Below, one piece after another: positions 27,719-37,547 of a stretch of 64,000 bases of DNA. The notes below the pieces were generated by a model. The model was not told the origin of the DNA. It worked only from the letters and a program-made list of their open reading frames with translations, and searched no databases. Position numbers and translations under genes: made by a program. The DNA is from CAVXXB01 sp963765585 (GTDB lineage: Bacteria > Calditrichota > Calditrichia > JAJRVZ01). Each line of letters opens with the position of its first letter. Position 1 is the stretch's first letter. The stretch spans positions 186,001-250,000 of the forward strand of contig CAVXXB010000010.1 in assembly GCA_963765585.1 (NCBI GenBank), in the 5' to 3' direction.

Positions 27719-29533
27719 ATGATTTCGCAACAATTGCCAAATCGGTTCACTTCATATATCACCACACTCAGTCTGGGTGCGTTTAATGATAATTATTTCA
27801 GAATGCTGCTGCAATTATATGTACTTCAGGTGCTGGTGTTTGAACATGCCGAAGATGTGGTTTCAACTGCAACACTTCTATTTACCATTCCTTTTGTACT
27901 TTTTGGTCCGTGGTCAGGATATATCGCCGACAAGGTTTCTAAAACTACTGTGATGCGTATCGCAAAATTCATCGAAATCGTGATCATGTCTGGCGCTGTG
28001 ATGGCATTCTATCTGGCTGATGTCAATTCTATGCTGATTATCATATTTTTGATGGCGACGCAAAGTACCTTCTTTGGCCCGGCCAAGTATGGTTATATAC
28101 CGGAAGCCTGTCCGCAGGCTCTGGTAACCAGGGCCAATAGTCTGGTTGAAATGAGTACCTTTGCCTCAATAATTCTGGGCACTGCGTTTGTCGGATTTGT
28201 ATTGGAGTTTCACCGCGAGAATTTCCTGATTGTCGCCATCTATCCTGTAGTGCTGGCAATAGTTGGTTCTGTTTCGGCCTTATTTATCGAAAAAGTTCCG
28301 GCTGCAGGTGTCACCGGGAAATTTCCATGGAATCCCATTTCCGGTATCTACAGAGATTTACGCGATCTGCGAAAAAAAAAGGCGCTTTTTCTGGCAGCAC
28401 TGGCTAATAGTTATTTCTGGGGTCTGGGTCTTATCTTTCAGACAAATATTCTGATCTACGGAAAAAGTATGTTTGGTGCTGTTGATTCTCAAAATAATAT
28501 TCTGCTCACAATGATGCCGGCGTATTTGGGCATCGGCGTGGCATTGGGATCATTATTGGCCGGGCGATGGTCGGGCAAAAAAGTCGAATTAGGCCTGGTT
28601 CCGCTTGGTGGATTTGGTATGGCCCTTTGTGGCGTACTGCTCTTTTTTACAATTACATCCTACGTCTCTACCTCTGTAATCCTTATACTCGCCGGAATAT
28701 TTGGCGGGTTGTTTATCGTGCCATTATATGCCTATCTGCAATTTTATTCTCCGGAGAATGAAAAGGGGCGGGTACTTGCCACTGCCGGGATAATGAATGG
28801 TTTGTTTCTGGTCCTGGGTTCAATTGTTTATTATCTATTTGTGGTGGAGTTATCCCTGTCTGCAGCGGTCATCTTTTTTGTCATGGGTATTATTACATTT
28901 CTGGCGGTTTGTTATGTAATTGCCATTATCCCGGAATATTTTGTCCGGTTTACAATCTGGTTGCTAACCAATACCCTATACCGGATAAAAATAATCGGTG
29001 ATGAGCATGTGCCATATCGTGGCCCGGCCCTTCTAATTGCCAATCATGTTACATTTTTGGATTCATTTTTTATTGGCGCGACTATTCAAAGATTTGTCCG
29101 GTTCCTGATGCACCATGATTATTACAAACTTCCGGTCATGAACCGGTTCTTTAAACTTATGTTTGCCATAGATATTTATCCTGAAGCAGGTCATGAATCT
29201 GTGGCAAAGAGTCTGCAAAAGGCAAAGGAAGAATTAAAAGCAGGCCATGTGGTTTGTATCTTCCCGGAAGGGAAACTAACCAGAGATGGAAATTTAAATG
29301 AATTCCGGCCGGGATTTGAGACCGTAATGAAAGATTTGGACTGTCCCATTATTCCCATCTATATGCATAATGTGTGGGGAAGCATATTCAGTTGGGAAGG
29401 GGGCAGGGTATTAAAGAAATGGCCGAAGAAAATACCATATCCCATCACCATTGAGTATGGAAAACCATTAGCCCCGGACACAAAAGCTGCGGAAGCGCAG
29501 GTTATTGTAAAATCTATGAGTGATAAATATTAG
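27719..29533 (+). CDS. MFS transporter fused to PlsC-type acyltransferase (LplT-Aas-like)
   Basis: A 604-residue two-domain membrane protein. Residues about 1-400 are a 12-helix MFS domain with G-A-F-N-D-N-Y-F-R near the start, as in the lysophospholipid flippase LplT. Residues about 420-604 are a PlsC/LPLAT domain with the catalytic N-H-V-T-F-L-D (H-x4-D) and the F-P-E-G-K-L-T-R-D-G motif. E. coli uses LplT and Aas as separate or fused proteins to import and reacylate lyso-phosphatidylethanolamine, so recovery of lysophospholipids is the likely job. Aas-like acyl-ACP synthetase is missing here. AAGGA lies 7 bases before the ATG. The frame is intact. Confidence 0.85.
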   Translation: MISQQLPNRFTSYITTLSLGAFNDNYFRMLLQLYVLQVLVFEHAEDVVSTATLLFTIPFVLFGPWSGYIADKVSKTTVMRIAKFIEIVIMSGAVMAFYLADVNSMLIIIFLMATQSTFFGPAKYGYIPEACPQALVTRANSLVEMSTFASIILGTAFVGFVLEFHRENFLIVAIYPVVLAIVGSVSALFIEKVPAAGVTGKFPWNPISGIYRDLRDLRKKKALFLAALANSYFWGLGLIFQTNILIYGKSMFGAVDSQNNILLTMMPAYLGIGVALGSLLAGRWSGKKVELGLVPLGGFGMALCGVLLFFTITSYVSTSVILILAGIFGGLFIVPLYAYLQFYSPENEKGRVLATAGIMNGLFLVLGSIVYYLFVVELSLSAAVIFFVMGIITFLAVCYVIAIIPEYFVRFTIWLLTNTLYRIKIIGDEHVPYRGPALLIANHVTFLDSFFIGATIQRFVRFLMHHDYYKLPVMNRFFKLMFAIDIYPEAGHESVAKSLQKAKEELKAGHVVCIFPEGKLTRDGNLNEFRPGFETVMKDLDCPIIPIYMHNVWGSIFSWEGGRVLKKWPKKIPYPITIEYGKPLAPDTKAAEAQVIVKSMSDKY

Positions 29534-29655
29534 CCATTCTTGCTTTCATAATTTTCAATTTGTATATTATTTCACAACGAACCCCTTGTAATTTTATGAC
29601 CTCAATGAGTTACATTTATACATCCTTAATAATCCCATAATCATAGGAGCATGTT

Positions 29656-30609
29656 ATGTTAAACAAAATTGGTTTAATTGGTGGCGGTAATATTGGTGGG
29701 GTATTAATGCAGGAAATTGTACAGCGTCAACTGGCACGTGAAGTCGCTTTGGTTGATATCAAAGAACCTGATCTGGCAAAGGGAAAAGCCCTTGATATTG
29801 CAGAAGGTTCGGCTACGATTGGTAAAGATATTGCCTGTGTTGGCGGCAAAGAATATGATGTAATTGAAGGTGCGGATTTGGTGATAAATACGGCCGGTGT
29901 GCCACGTACTACGCGTCCGGATGGTACGATTCCTACGCGTGAAGAATTACTGGCAACAAATTTAAAAATTACCGATGCTGTTTCTGAAGGAATTAAAAAA
30001 TATTGTCCGAATGCATTTATCGTTTCCGTGGCAAATCCTCTTGATGCAATCGTATATCGACTCTATAAAAACCTGAATTCTCCAAAGAATAAACTGATGG
30101 GTATGGCCGGTGCACTGGATTCGGCCCGGTATCGTCATTTTATCGCATGGGAAACTGGCATTTCTGTAGAAAATGTAACCGCAATGGTTCTTGGTGGTCA
30201 TGGTGATACCATGCTTCCCATTCGCAGTGCATGTCGCATTGGCGGAATGCCGGTTGAGAAATTTGTCAAACCGGATCGTCTGGCAGAAATTGAATCCAGA
30301 ACAAAAAAAGCCGGTGGTGAAGTTGTAAAATTACTCGGTTCCGGTTCTGCATTTGTTTCACCGGCCTGGGGTGCCCTGGAAATGGTCGAAGCGATTGCCT
30401 ATGATAAGAAAAAAATTGTGCCGTCATGTGTTCTGCTCACGGGTGAATACGGTGTGGATGGACTCTTTATAGGTGTGCCTGCAATACTCGGTAAAAATGG
30501 TGTCGAAAAAGTGATTGAAATTGATATGACCGCCGAAGAAAAAGATGCCTTTAAAAATTCAGTGGCTGCAGTGCAAAAAACCGTCGATGAAGTAAATGCT
30601 ATGTCTTGA
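29656..30609 (+). CDS. mdh: Malate dehydrogenase
   Basis: A 317-residue LDH-like malate dehydrogenase of normal length. The NAD motif is I-G-L-I-G-G-G-N-I-G-G near residue 5, with Asp in V-A-L-V-D-I-K for NAD. Substrate arginines lie in A-G-V-P-R-T-T-R-P-D-G, then V-A-N-P-L-D-A-I-V, and the catalytic His in G-G-H-G-D-T-M-L-P. Malate and oxaloacetate are interconverted in the TCA cycle. A Na+-pumping decarboxylase complex acting on oxaloacetate or pyruvate is encoded 8 kb downstream, so the two could meet at oxaloacetate. AGGAG lies 6 bases before the ATG. The UPF0173 gene follows closely. Confidence 0.93.
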   Translation: MLNKIGLIGGGNIGGVLMQEIVQRQLAREVALVDIKEPDLAKGKALDIAEGSATIGKDIACVGGKEYDVIEGADLVINTAGVPRTTRPDGTIPTREELLATNLKITDAVSEGIKKYCPNAFIVSVANPLDAIVYRLYKNLNSPKNKLMGMAGALDSARYRHFIAWETGISVENVTAMVLGGHGDTMLPIRSACRIGGMPVEKFVKPDRLAEIESRTKKAGGEVVKLLGSGSAFVSPAWGALEMVEAIAYDKKKIVPSCVLLTGEYGVDGLFIGVPAILGKNGVEKVIEIDMTAEEKDAFKNSVAAVQKTVDEVNAMS

Positions 30610-30626
30610 TTAAACGGAGGTAAATG

Positions 30627-31304
30627 ATGGCAAAACTGACCTATTTCAGCCATTCGGCATGGCAGATAGAAACCAACGGCCATGTGATCCTTATTGATCC
30701 GTTTTTAGATGATAATCCGACATCACCGGTAAAAGCTAAAGATGTTACTGCCGACTTCATTATAGTCACCCATGCACACGGGGATCATATTGGTGATACA
30801 ATTCCAATCGCGAAGGCATGCGGTGCCACTGTCATTTCAAATTTTGAAATTGCCAATTGGTGCGGCGCTCAGGGCGTTACAGCCCATCCACTTCATATTG
30901 GTGGAAAAGCCAAATTTCCGTTTGGAGTAGTCAAACTAACCCAGGCTTTCCATGGATCATCATTTCCTGATGGCAGTTATGGCGGCATGCCTGCCGGCGT
31001 TTTGATTATGATTGAGGGTAAAACCATCTATCATTCGGGCGATACTGGTTTATTTGGAGATATGAAATTAATTGCCGAAATGCATCCGATAGATGTCGCC
31101 ATTCTTCCAATTGGTGATAATTTTACTATGTGTGTGGAAGATGCCGTCAAGGCCGTTGAATTTCTGAGTCCGAAACTGGTAATACCGATGCACTATAAAA
31201 CCTTTGACCTCATCGATGCGGATCCACAGAAATTTATTGAAATTGTCAAAAAAACCGGTGTTGATGCTCAGGTGGTCGACTATGGCAAATCCATAGAAGT
31301 TTAG
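30627..31304 (+). CDS. UPF0173 metal-dependent hydrolase (metallo-beta-lactamase fold)
   Basis: About 225 residues, cytoplasmic. The zinc motif is T-H-A-H-G-D-H-I-G-D, with further ligands in H-S-G-D-T-G-L-F-G-D and I-P-M-H-Y-K-T-F-D, the pattern of UPF0173/YtkL proteins. Of two adjacent ATG codons (30624, 30627) the second is preferred because GGAGG is 6 bases before it. It follows mdh by 17 bases, so both are probably one transcript. The natural substrate of the family is not established. Confidence 0.88.
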   Translation: MAKLTYFSHSAWQIETNGHVILIDPFLDDNPTSPVKAKDVTADFIIVTHAHGDHIGDTIPIAKACGATVISNFEIANWCGAQGVTAHPLHIGGKAKFPFGVVKLTQAFHGSSFPDGSYGGMPAGVLIMIEGKTIYHSGDTGLFGDMKLIAEMHPIDVAILPIGDNFTMCVEDAVKAVEFLSPKLVIPMHYKTFDLIDADPQKFIEIVKKTGVDAQVVDYGKSIEV

Positions 31305-31488
31305 AGCCAAAGACTAATCCACAGAGAACACAGAGTGGTAAAAATTAGAGATGAGAGATTAGTAATTAGTTATTTGTTATTTGGAACTGGGAACTTGGAA
31401 TTTGGCAGAATTGAGAGTTAATCTCAAATGCCGGATTCCTAATTCCTAATTCCTAATTTGTGCCTCTGTGATTATAAAGAGTGACTTA
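31305..31488. repeat. Repeat spacer
   Basis: ACCACAGAG-type unit (AATCCACAGAGAACACAGAG at 31316), then TTAGAGATGAGAGATTAGTAATTAGTTATTTG, GGAACTGGGAACTTGGAATTTGG and the inverse ATTCCTAATTCCTAATTCCTAATTTG (about 31435-31460): an imperfect hairpin of 7-8-bp units. Confidence 0.55.
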
Positions 31489-32262
31489 ATGGATAGCTAT
31501 GAGTTAAAAAATTTAAAACAACATTGCTTTGACCTGGCATACTATTTTTTCAATATTAATCAAATAAAAACAGATCAATTCTCGAGCAAACATTATTCAT
31601 ACTGGTTGCATCTTGCTTCGAGCATAGAAGAACTGCAGCTTGATCTTGGCCATATTGGATTTGGCCCCGCAGGTCTGTTAGATCTGTCCCAACCGTTATT
31701 TGCCGAAGCCGGGCGAAGAAATGCTGAAATTGTAAAATCACTGGTTATCTTTAATCTGATTTGGCACACCTTTGAGAATTTAAAATCTAATCAATTTCCT
31801 GATGAAAACCAGGATCATCTACAAAAACTCTCCCAATTTTTGGATGACACTTATCATGCATTCAAAAATCTGATATATTATAATGATATCGTCGCCGATT
31901 TAAAAAGAATGGTCCGTAAATCTAAAATTCTGGACCACAAACAGGTCCTTCATCATATTACCCACGAAAAAAGATCTTCTGTTGGAATTTCAATCGTTTA
32001 CCGCATTAAAAATTATTTTGCGCATTGTGCCTATCAGTTTCCATTGGGCAGTGATCCCACCGGGCAGGTGGCAATTGACCCGGAAATTATTGATTTGAGC
32101 TCCAGGGTACTGTTACTAACCATGCAAATGATCATGTTGCCGTATTTTGAGGAAAATTCAAATTTGTCAATTAATTGCTGGTGGTTTGCAGATGAACCGA
32201 AGCGAAAGATTCCTGTCCATGCTTTTTTAAGAACCGTACATTTAAAACATAGAAATGACTGA
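31489..32262 (+). CDS. Uncharacterised helical protein with a HEPN-like motif
   Basis: About 257 residues from M-D-S-Y-E-L (an upstream GTG at 31468 is possible; neither has a strong ribosome binding site). No signal peptide or membrane helix. It is predicted mostly helical by eye. R-I-K-N-Y-F-A-H-C at about 178-186 of this start resembles the R-x4-6-H active site of HEPN RNases, but the surrounding helices cannot be checked here. Neighbours are not toxin-antitoxin genes. I do not recognise the family. The last codons overlap the left end of a MITE-like element, which supplies the stop codon. Confidence 0.6.
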   Translation: MDSYELKNLKQHCFDLAYYFFNINQIKTDQFSSKHYSYWLHLASSIEELQLDLGHIGFGPAGLLDLSQPLFAEAGRRNAEIVKSLVIFNLIWHTFENLKSNQFPDENQDHLQKLSQFLDDTYHAFKNLIYYNDIVADLKRMVRKSKILDHKQVLHHITHEKRSSVGISIVYRIKNYFAHCAYQFPLGSDPTGQVAIDPEIIDLSSRVLLLTMQMIMLPYFEENSNLSINCWWFADEPKRKIPVHAFLRTVHLKHRND

Positions 32263-32381
32263 AAAATGTAATAAATACTTCAATTTTGTCACCCTGAATT
32301 TATTTCAGGGTCTATATTAAAGCGATTCTGAACTAGTTCAAAATGACGTTAAGGTAAATATAATCATTTTTAAGAAGCATC
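32251..32381 (+). mobile_element. MITE-like element, copy 1
   Basis: About 131 bases, with end AGAAATGACTGAAAAATG and the inverse-like end CATTTTTAAGAAGCATC. The core contains two hairpins: ACCCTGAATTTATTTCAGGGT and TTCTGAACTAGTTCAAAAT. It is about 80 percent alike to copies 2 and 3 by eye and overlaps the stop of the preceding gene. Confidence 0.6.
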
Positions 32382-32438
32382 AACATAATTAGAAAATGGG
32401 GTGATTTTTATCCACACCGTTTTTCGGAAAGGATATTT

Positions 32439-32924
32439 ATGCAAAACATAAAAAGCCGCCGGAATGATAGATTAATAAAGCAAAAAAATAATGATGTCTA
32501 TTTTGAAAAATTAAAAATAACTGAACCAACTCTGTGCCAGGAATGTGGTGCGTTATATATTAAAGGTCGCTGGACCTGGGAAAAATCCGATAGAAAAGCC
32601 CATGAATCTACTTGCCCGGCATGTAAAAGAATTGCCGATAATTATCCTGCTGGTACCATCGAATTAAGCGGTACATTTTTTAATGAACACAAAACTGAAA
32701 TATTGAATTTAGTCACAAATATAGAGGATCAGGAAAAGAAGGCGCATGCATTAGAGAGAATTATGCATACAAAGTCCACCGGTGGCCGCACAATTATTAC
32801 GACCACGGGTGTTCATCTTGCCCGCAGGATTGGTGAAGCGATTTCACGTTCATATAAAGGGAATTATTCGTTCCAATACCTGGATGCAGAAAAAGGTATC
32901 CGCGTGCAGTGGGATCGGGACTGA
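32439..32924 (+). CDS. BCAM0308-family zinc-ribbon protein
   Basis: A 161-residue cytoplasmic protein. A zinc ribbon is formed by C-Q-E-C-G-A-L-Y (about 33-36) and C-P-A-C-K-R-I (about 57-60), separated by K-G-R-W-T-W. The second half has E-R-I-M-H-T-K and T-T-T-G-V-H-L-A-R-R-I-G-E-A, matching the BCAM0308 family of small bacterial proteins that are often next to stress or redox genes; the molecular function is unknown. AAGGA lies 5 bases before the ATG. It stands alone between MITE-like elements. Confidence 0.82.
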   Translation: MQNIKSRRNDRLIKQKNNDVYFEKLKITEPTLCQECGALYIKGRWTWEKSDRKAHESTCPACKRIADNYPAGTIELSGTFFNEHKTEILNLVTNIEDQEKKAHALERIMHTKSTGGRTIITTTGVHLARRIGEAISRSYKGNYSFQYLDAEKGIRVQWDRD

Positions 32925-33464
32925 TACATCCTGAAATAAAAGCTAACCTGACGGCAGGTCAGAATTCAAGGTGACCTATAGGCAATTCTCAGAAATAGGG
33001 TGTTGAGAAAAATACGGACTGTAGCCCCTGCAGCCGCTCCTGCTTGTATGTCAGAATAATAAAAATGTGCGTCATTCCCCATAATTATGTAAATTCTATT
33101 TTATGTATTATTTGCGGTTTCTGTCTTTAAATGGTATTGTATTGGCAATTAATAGCAAATAACTAATAAGAAACTTCTGATAAATGTAATAAATACTTGA
33201 ATTTCGTCACCCTGAATTTTTTTCAGGGTCTATTTAAAGCGATTCTGAAACAAGTTCAGAATGACGCTAAGGTAAATATTATTATTTTTCAGATGTCTCT
33301 AATAAATATTTATTTTGCGCACTTTACTTCTCCTCTGCGTGCTTTGCGGTAAATATAGTATATATTCACCGAGTCAATACAGAACCTTCTCCGCAAAGTA
33401 CCTGGTGGTAAGTCATCCAGACGAAAAGACAATCTAAATATTCAAATGAATCAGGAGTCGGAAA
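32925..33464. other. Spacer with MITE-like copy 2 and short repeats
   Basis: No gene is seen in 540 bases. Apart from the element at 33169-33300 it has GCAGCCGCTCC-type debris near 33030 and CTCCTCTGCGTGCTTTGCGG (about 33330), a member of the 9-10-bp repeat family. Confidence 0.55.
33169..33300 (+). mobile_element. MITE-like element, copy 2
   Basis: About 132 bases. Left end AGAAACTTCTGATAAATG is the near-complement of right end TATTTTTCAGATGTCTCT. The core has ACCCTGAATTTTTTTCAGGGT and ATTCTGAAACAAGTTCAGAAT hairpins. It is nearly identical to copy 3 at 59877-60007. Confidence 0.65.
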
Positions 33465-35376
33465 ATGTACCGCGTCCGTTTTTTTATGTCTGTTATCATA
33501 TACACCTTCGTAATGTTAAATATCATTCATGCGCAATTTACAATGCAGGATTATCCATTAAATATCCGCAAAGCCTATGAAGAGGGCACGCGGTCTGAAG
33601 ATGGCAAACCGGGACAGGCATATTGGATCAATAGATCAGAATATGATATAAAAGTAACCATTGTGCCATCCCGATTTTTACTCAAGGGCAGTGCCGAAAT
33701 AAAATATTATAACAATAGTCCTGATACCCTCCATAAAATAGTAATGCGTCTCTATCCCGATTTGTTTAAAAAAGGCGCGCTCCGGGATTTTGCTTTAGAT
33801 CCTGATGATATTAATGATGGCGTGCTGATATCATTCCTTTCAGTTGACGGCGATGAGATCGATGTGGATCTGAATCCCTCTTCCGTGACACGAAAAGGAA
33901 CAAATATGATAATTAACCTGGATGCGCCATCTGGATCCGGGAGATGATATAGAGATCGGAATTGACTGGCGTTATTATCTGGCAAAGAACAGTCCCGTCA
34001 GAACCGGTGCATATAGCGATTCGGCTATTTTTGTCGCTTACTGGTACCCGCAAATTGCCGTATACGATGATATTGACGGCTGGGATATGATTGATTATAG
34101 CGGAACAGTTGAATTCTATAATGATATTAACGACTATCAGGTTGAAATTACAGCTCCCGGGAATTACCTGGTCTGGGCAACCGGTGAGTTACAGAATGCC
34201 GGTGAGATTCTGTCGGATGCAGTACTGGAACGGTTGGAAAAAGCAAAACTGTCAGATGAAGTCATCCAACTGGTAAATAGTGATGATCTGGCTTCCGGAT
34301 CACATTTTGCTAATGGCGATCCACACACATGGGTGTATACGGCTCAGAATACGCCTGACTTCAGTTTTGCGACCTCATCCTATTTTTTATGGGATGCTAC
34401 CAGTACTATCGTTGACTATAGTCAGAATCGGCGTGTGCTAGTACATGCGGCTTATCCCCCTGAATCACCGGATTTTCATGAAGTGGCGCAGATAAGTAAA
34501 GAGACGTTAGAATTGATGTCGTTTAAATTCCCTGGCGTGGCGTATCCCTATCCCACTATGACCGCCTTCAATCGGCCCGGAAGCACACGTGGCGGCGGCA
34601 TGGAATTTCCCATGATGATCAATGACGGATCTCATAGTTCCAGATCGGGAACCGTTGGTCTGACCATACACGAAATTGCCCATACCTACTTTCCATTCTA
34701 CATGGGAACCAATGAACGTAAATACTCCTTTATGGATGAGGGATGGGCCCATATGTTTCCCTTTGTCATCAAACAGTTTCTTGAACCGGCATCAGATCCG
34801 GTAAATTCTTCACTCAAGGCCTATACCGCCCGGGCAGGGCTGGAGTCTGAATTACCCATGATGATTCCTTCAAACTCGCTTGGCAGGGCATCTTACCGTA
34901 CAGCGGCATACAACAGACCCGGAATCGCATACTACATATTACGGGAAACGCTTGGCCCGGAGATATTTGATAAAGCACTCAAAGAATTCATTCATCGCTG
35001 GCATGGTAAGCATCCCATACCCAACGATTTCTTCTATACCTTTAACCAGGTTGCCGGAGAAGATTTGTCGTGGTTTTGGAAACCCTGGTTTTTTGAACAT
35101 GGTTATCCTGACCTGGCAATCTCAAACGTCGTAATGGATGAACAAAATGTCACGGTGCGGATAAAAAAAGAAGGGAAATTGCCAATCCCTGTTCAATTGA
35201 CAGCCTATTTTTCCGATGCCACAAAAGAAGTGGTTACCCGTCCGGCTTCTGTCTGGCGGGAGGGCAACCCGGAACTAACCATAGAGATCCCAATAAAAAG
35301 TGACCTGACCCAATTGGAATTGGGAAATGGCCACATTCCCGATGTAAACCGGGCTAACGATATATACATCCCCTGA
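33465..35376 (+). CDS. Exported M1-family metallopeptidase (one frameshift)
   Basis: Signal peptide (about 1-25), then an N-terminal beta domain (K-V-T-I-V-P-S-R-F-L-L-K-G-S-A-E-I) and the M1 catalytic domain: G-G-G-M-E-F-P-M-M for substrate binding and H-E-I-A-H with E exactly 18 residues later (M-D-E-G-W-A-H), the gluzincin zinc site. Aminopeptidase activity in the periplasm is expected. The frame breaks near 33928-33931: D-A-P must join to L-D-P-G-D-D-I-E-I-G, needing one base removed; otherwise the first frame stops at 33947. The corrected length is about 636 residues. AGGAG lies 7 bases before the ATG. A second M1 gene is at 57008. Confidence 0.86.
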
Positions 35377-35396
35377 TATCAAGATATTGAAATAGA

Positions 35397-37451
35397 ATGA
35401 ACCTTCCTGATTTCGATTTATGCAAAATAATAAGCTACCTGATTTCTGAAGAAAGAACCGGATTAGAAATTGAGGACCGGTTCCAAAATTCCTCAAATGT
35501 ACCGGAAAGAATTAATGCGGCATTTCTTCTAAGCCTATCCGTATCAACAAAAGAACTGCAATCAAAGGCATTACAGTATTTGCATAGCAGTCTCGCATCG
35601 AATGAGGCTTCCGGTTTAGCCGAATTTTATCTTGAAGCACTCGCACGATTACAAGCAGAATTCTCAGACCATCGCCAAAAAAATCCTGAGTTTAACCAGA
35701 ATATCCTGACTGCAGTTGAAGCAATTAAAGCAGATACATCCCCGTCAAATATTCAGGAAAAACTCTGGCAATTATTTTTTCCTTCTGCAGTCAATATTAT
35801 TGGTGATGAGTCCCGGGCGATCTCTGATCTCAGAGATAAGCGCAAAGTTACCAATATTAAAAAAAATCCGGACCCCATTAGTAAACCAGGAAGCGAAATA
35901 TTATTTACCTCAAATATATTGTTAAGTATTCCTTTGAATATGGATGACCTTAGCCAATTAGAACTTGGTCCTGAGATTTTACAGCATTTAAAAACTAACC
36001 GGACTGAAAAACAAAAATTTTGGTACGATCATCCCATTCCCCTGGGTATCTCTCCCGATAAAAATGAGGTGCTTTATGGTATCCATGGTTTGGATCAGGC
36101 AGTCGAATTTGAACGGGCCAGAAATAATCTGATGCCCGATGAAAAGGTTACCTGTGTTCTTTCTGCCTCGGTCACACATGATAGTCTGCATAAAATTGCA
36201 AAACAGTATATCGAAAATGAGTTTAAACATCATGGTAAATTAAAGAATCTGGATGTATATGTTTTTACCGAATCCGAGACTGATAAAATAATATCTGATA
36301 TCCTCATTCCGGCCGCGAAACATTATTTGGATTTAGAATTGGAGGAATCTGATTTTGCCATGTTTGGTGTGGATGGGGAATATGGCCGTCATTATAGTTT
36401 TTTGAAAGCGGTTTCTGCTTATTGGCAGGTACTAATAGATCCTGAAAAGAAGGCGACGTTTAAAATAGATCTCGATCAGGTTTTTCCTCAGGATAATTTA
36501 GTGGAAGAAAGCGGATATTCTGCATTCGAGCATTTTATTTCCGATTTATGGGGTGCAGCCGGCACTGATAACAATGGCAGGGATGTGACACTGGGCATGA
36601 TTGCCGGTGCATTGGTCAATGAAAAAGATATTTCAAAGTCACTGTTTACCCCGGATATACCAATCCCGAAAGAACCACTGCAACCACCAGAACAGGTCTT
36701 CTATAGTAAACTGCCGCAGGCCATATCAACCCAGGCAGAAATGATGACAAGATATGATAGTGCAGATCTGGATGGTCGTCATTCCTGTCTGCAACGGGTG
36801 CATGTAACCGGTGGAACGAATGGTATATTGATAAATTCTTTAAGAAAATTTATGCCATTTACGCCCTCATTCTTTGGCCGGGCGGAGGATCAGGCGTATA
36901 TCATGTCGGCAATAAATGATGAATCAATGAAAATGGCGTACCTCCATAAACCGGGTTTGATAATGCGCCATGATAAAGAATCTTTTGCCGGGGAGGTTAT
37001 AGCTGCAAATAAAGTTGGCAAGATGATCGGTGATTATATCCGGATCATTTATTTCTCAGCCTATGCCAGATTGCTTGACCCCCAACTCAACCGTATTAAA
37101 GAATTCCTGGATCCCTTTACCGGTGGCTTTATCTCTTATATACCAATGACAGTGGTTTATTTGAGATTGGCTCTCCAGGTGGCAGATTTATTTCAAAATA
37201 AGGACAAAGATACAGCAGTAAATTTTATTACAGATGGAACCCGTCGGATTAGTGATGCTGTTCACTTTGCAAAAGATAGTGACAAAGGGATGACAGCAGT
37301 ATATGAGACTGAATTATCAGGCTGGAAATATTATTATCAGATATTATCGGCCATTGAAGATGGGCTTGAGAATGGTGATGATTTTGCACAAGAGCTAAAG
37401 AGTCGGGCAAGTTCCATATGTGAGAAATGCCAGCTGAAAAATCGGAACTGA
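35397..37451 (+). CDS. Uncharacterised protein, possibly GT-A glycosyltransferase-like
   Basis: A 684-residue soluble protein without signal peptide. The first 170 residues are helical and resemble no family I know. From about residue 190 there are hints of a nucleotide-sugar GT-A fold: V-L-S-A-S-V-T-H-D at a first strand, F-K-I-D-L-D-Q-V-F as a D-x-D-like motif (about 356-364), and G-R-A-E-D-Q-A-Y-I (about 497-505) in the place of an acceptor/catalytic acid. Then H-K-P-G-L-I-M-R-H-D-K follows. Call as glycosyltransferase is tentative. It starts 20 bases after the M1 peptidase stop and could share its transcript. The frame is intact. Confidence 0.5.
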   Translation: MNLPDFDLCKIISYLISEERTGLEIEDRFQNSSNVPERINAAFLLSLSVSTKELQSKALQYLHSSLASNEASGLAEFYLEALARLQAEFSDHRQKNPEFNQNILTAVEAIKADTSPSNIQEKLWQLFFPSAVNIIGDESRAISDLRDKRKVTNIKKNPDPISKPGSEILFTSNILLSIPLNMDDLSQLELGPEILQHLKTNRTEKQKFWYDHPIPLGISPDKNEVLYGIHGLDQAVEFERARNNLMPDEKVTCVLSASVTHDSLHKIAKQYIENEFKHHGKLKNLDVYVFTESETDKIISDILIPAAKHYLDLELEESDFAMFGVDGEYGRHYSFLKAVSAYWQVLIDPEKKATFKIDLDQVFPQDNLVEESGYSAFEHFISDLWGAAGTDNNGRDVTLGMIAGALVNEKDISKSLFTPDIPIPKEPLQPPEQVFYSKLPQAISTQAEMMTRYDSADLDGRHSCLQRVHVTGGTNGILINSLRKFMPFTPSFFGRAEDQAYIMSAINDESMKMAYLHKPGLIMRHDKESFAGEVIAANKVGKMIGDYIRIIYFSAYARLLDPQLNRIKEFLDPFTGGFISYIPMTVVYLRLALQVADLFQNKDKDTAVNFITDGTRRISDAVHFAKDSDKGMTAVYETELSGWKYYYQILSAIEDGLENGDDFAQELKSRASSICEKCQLKNRN

Positions 37452-37482
37452 TTTCAGGATGAGGCAGAGTTCTTTTCTTTAT

Positions 37483-37500
37483 CCCAGGATTAATCCTGGG
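37483..37500. repeat. Perfect short hairpin
   Basis: CCCAGGAT-TA-ATCCTGGG is an 8-bp perfect inverted repeat, 32 bases after the stop of the preceding gene. It has no T run on either side, so it is more likely a dispersed palindrome than a classic terminator. Confidence 0.5.
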
Positions 37501-37547
37501 GTAAGAAGGATAACGTGTAGACCACTAATTCTACTACGATCAAAAAA

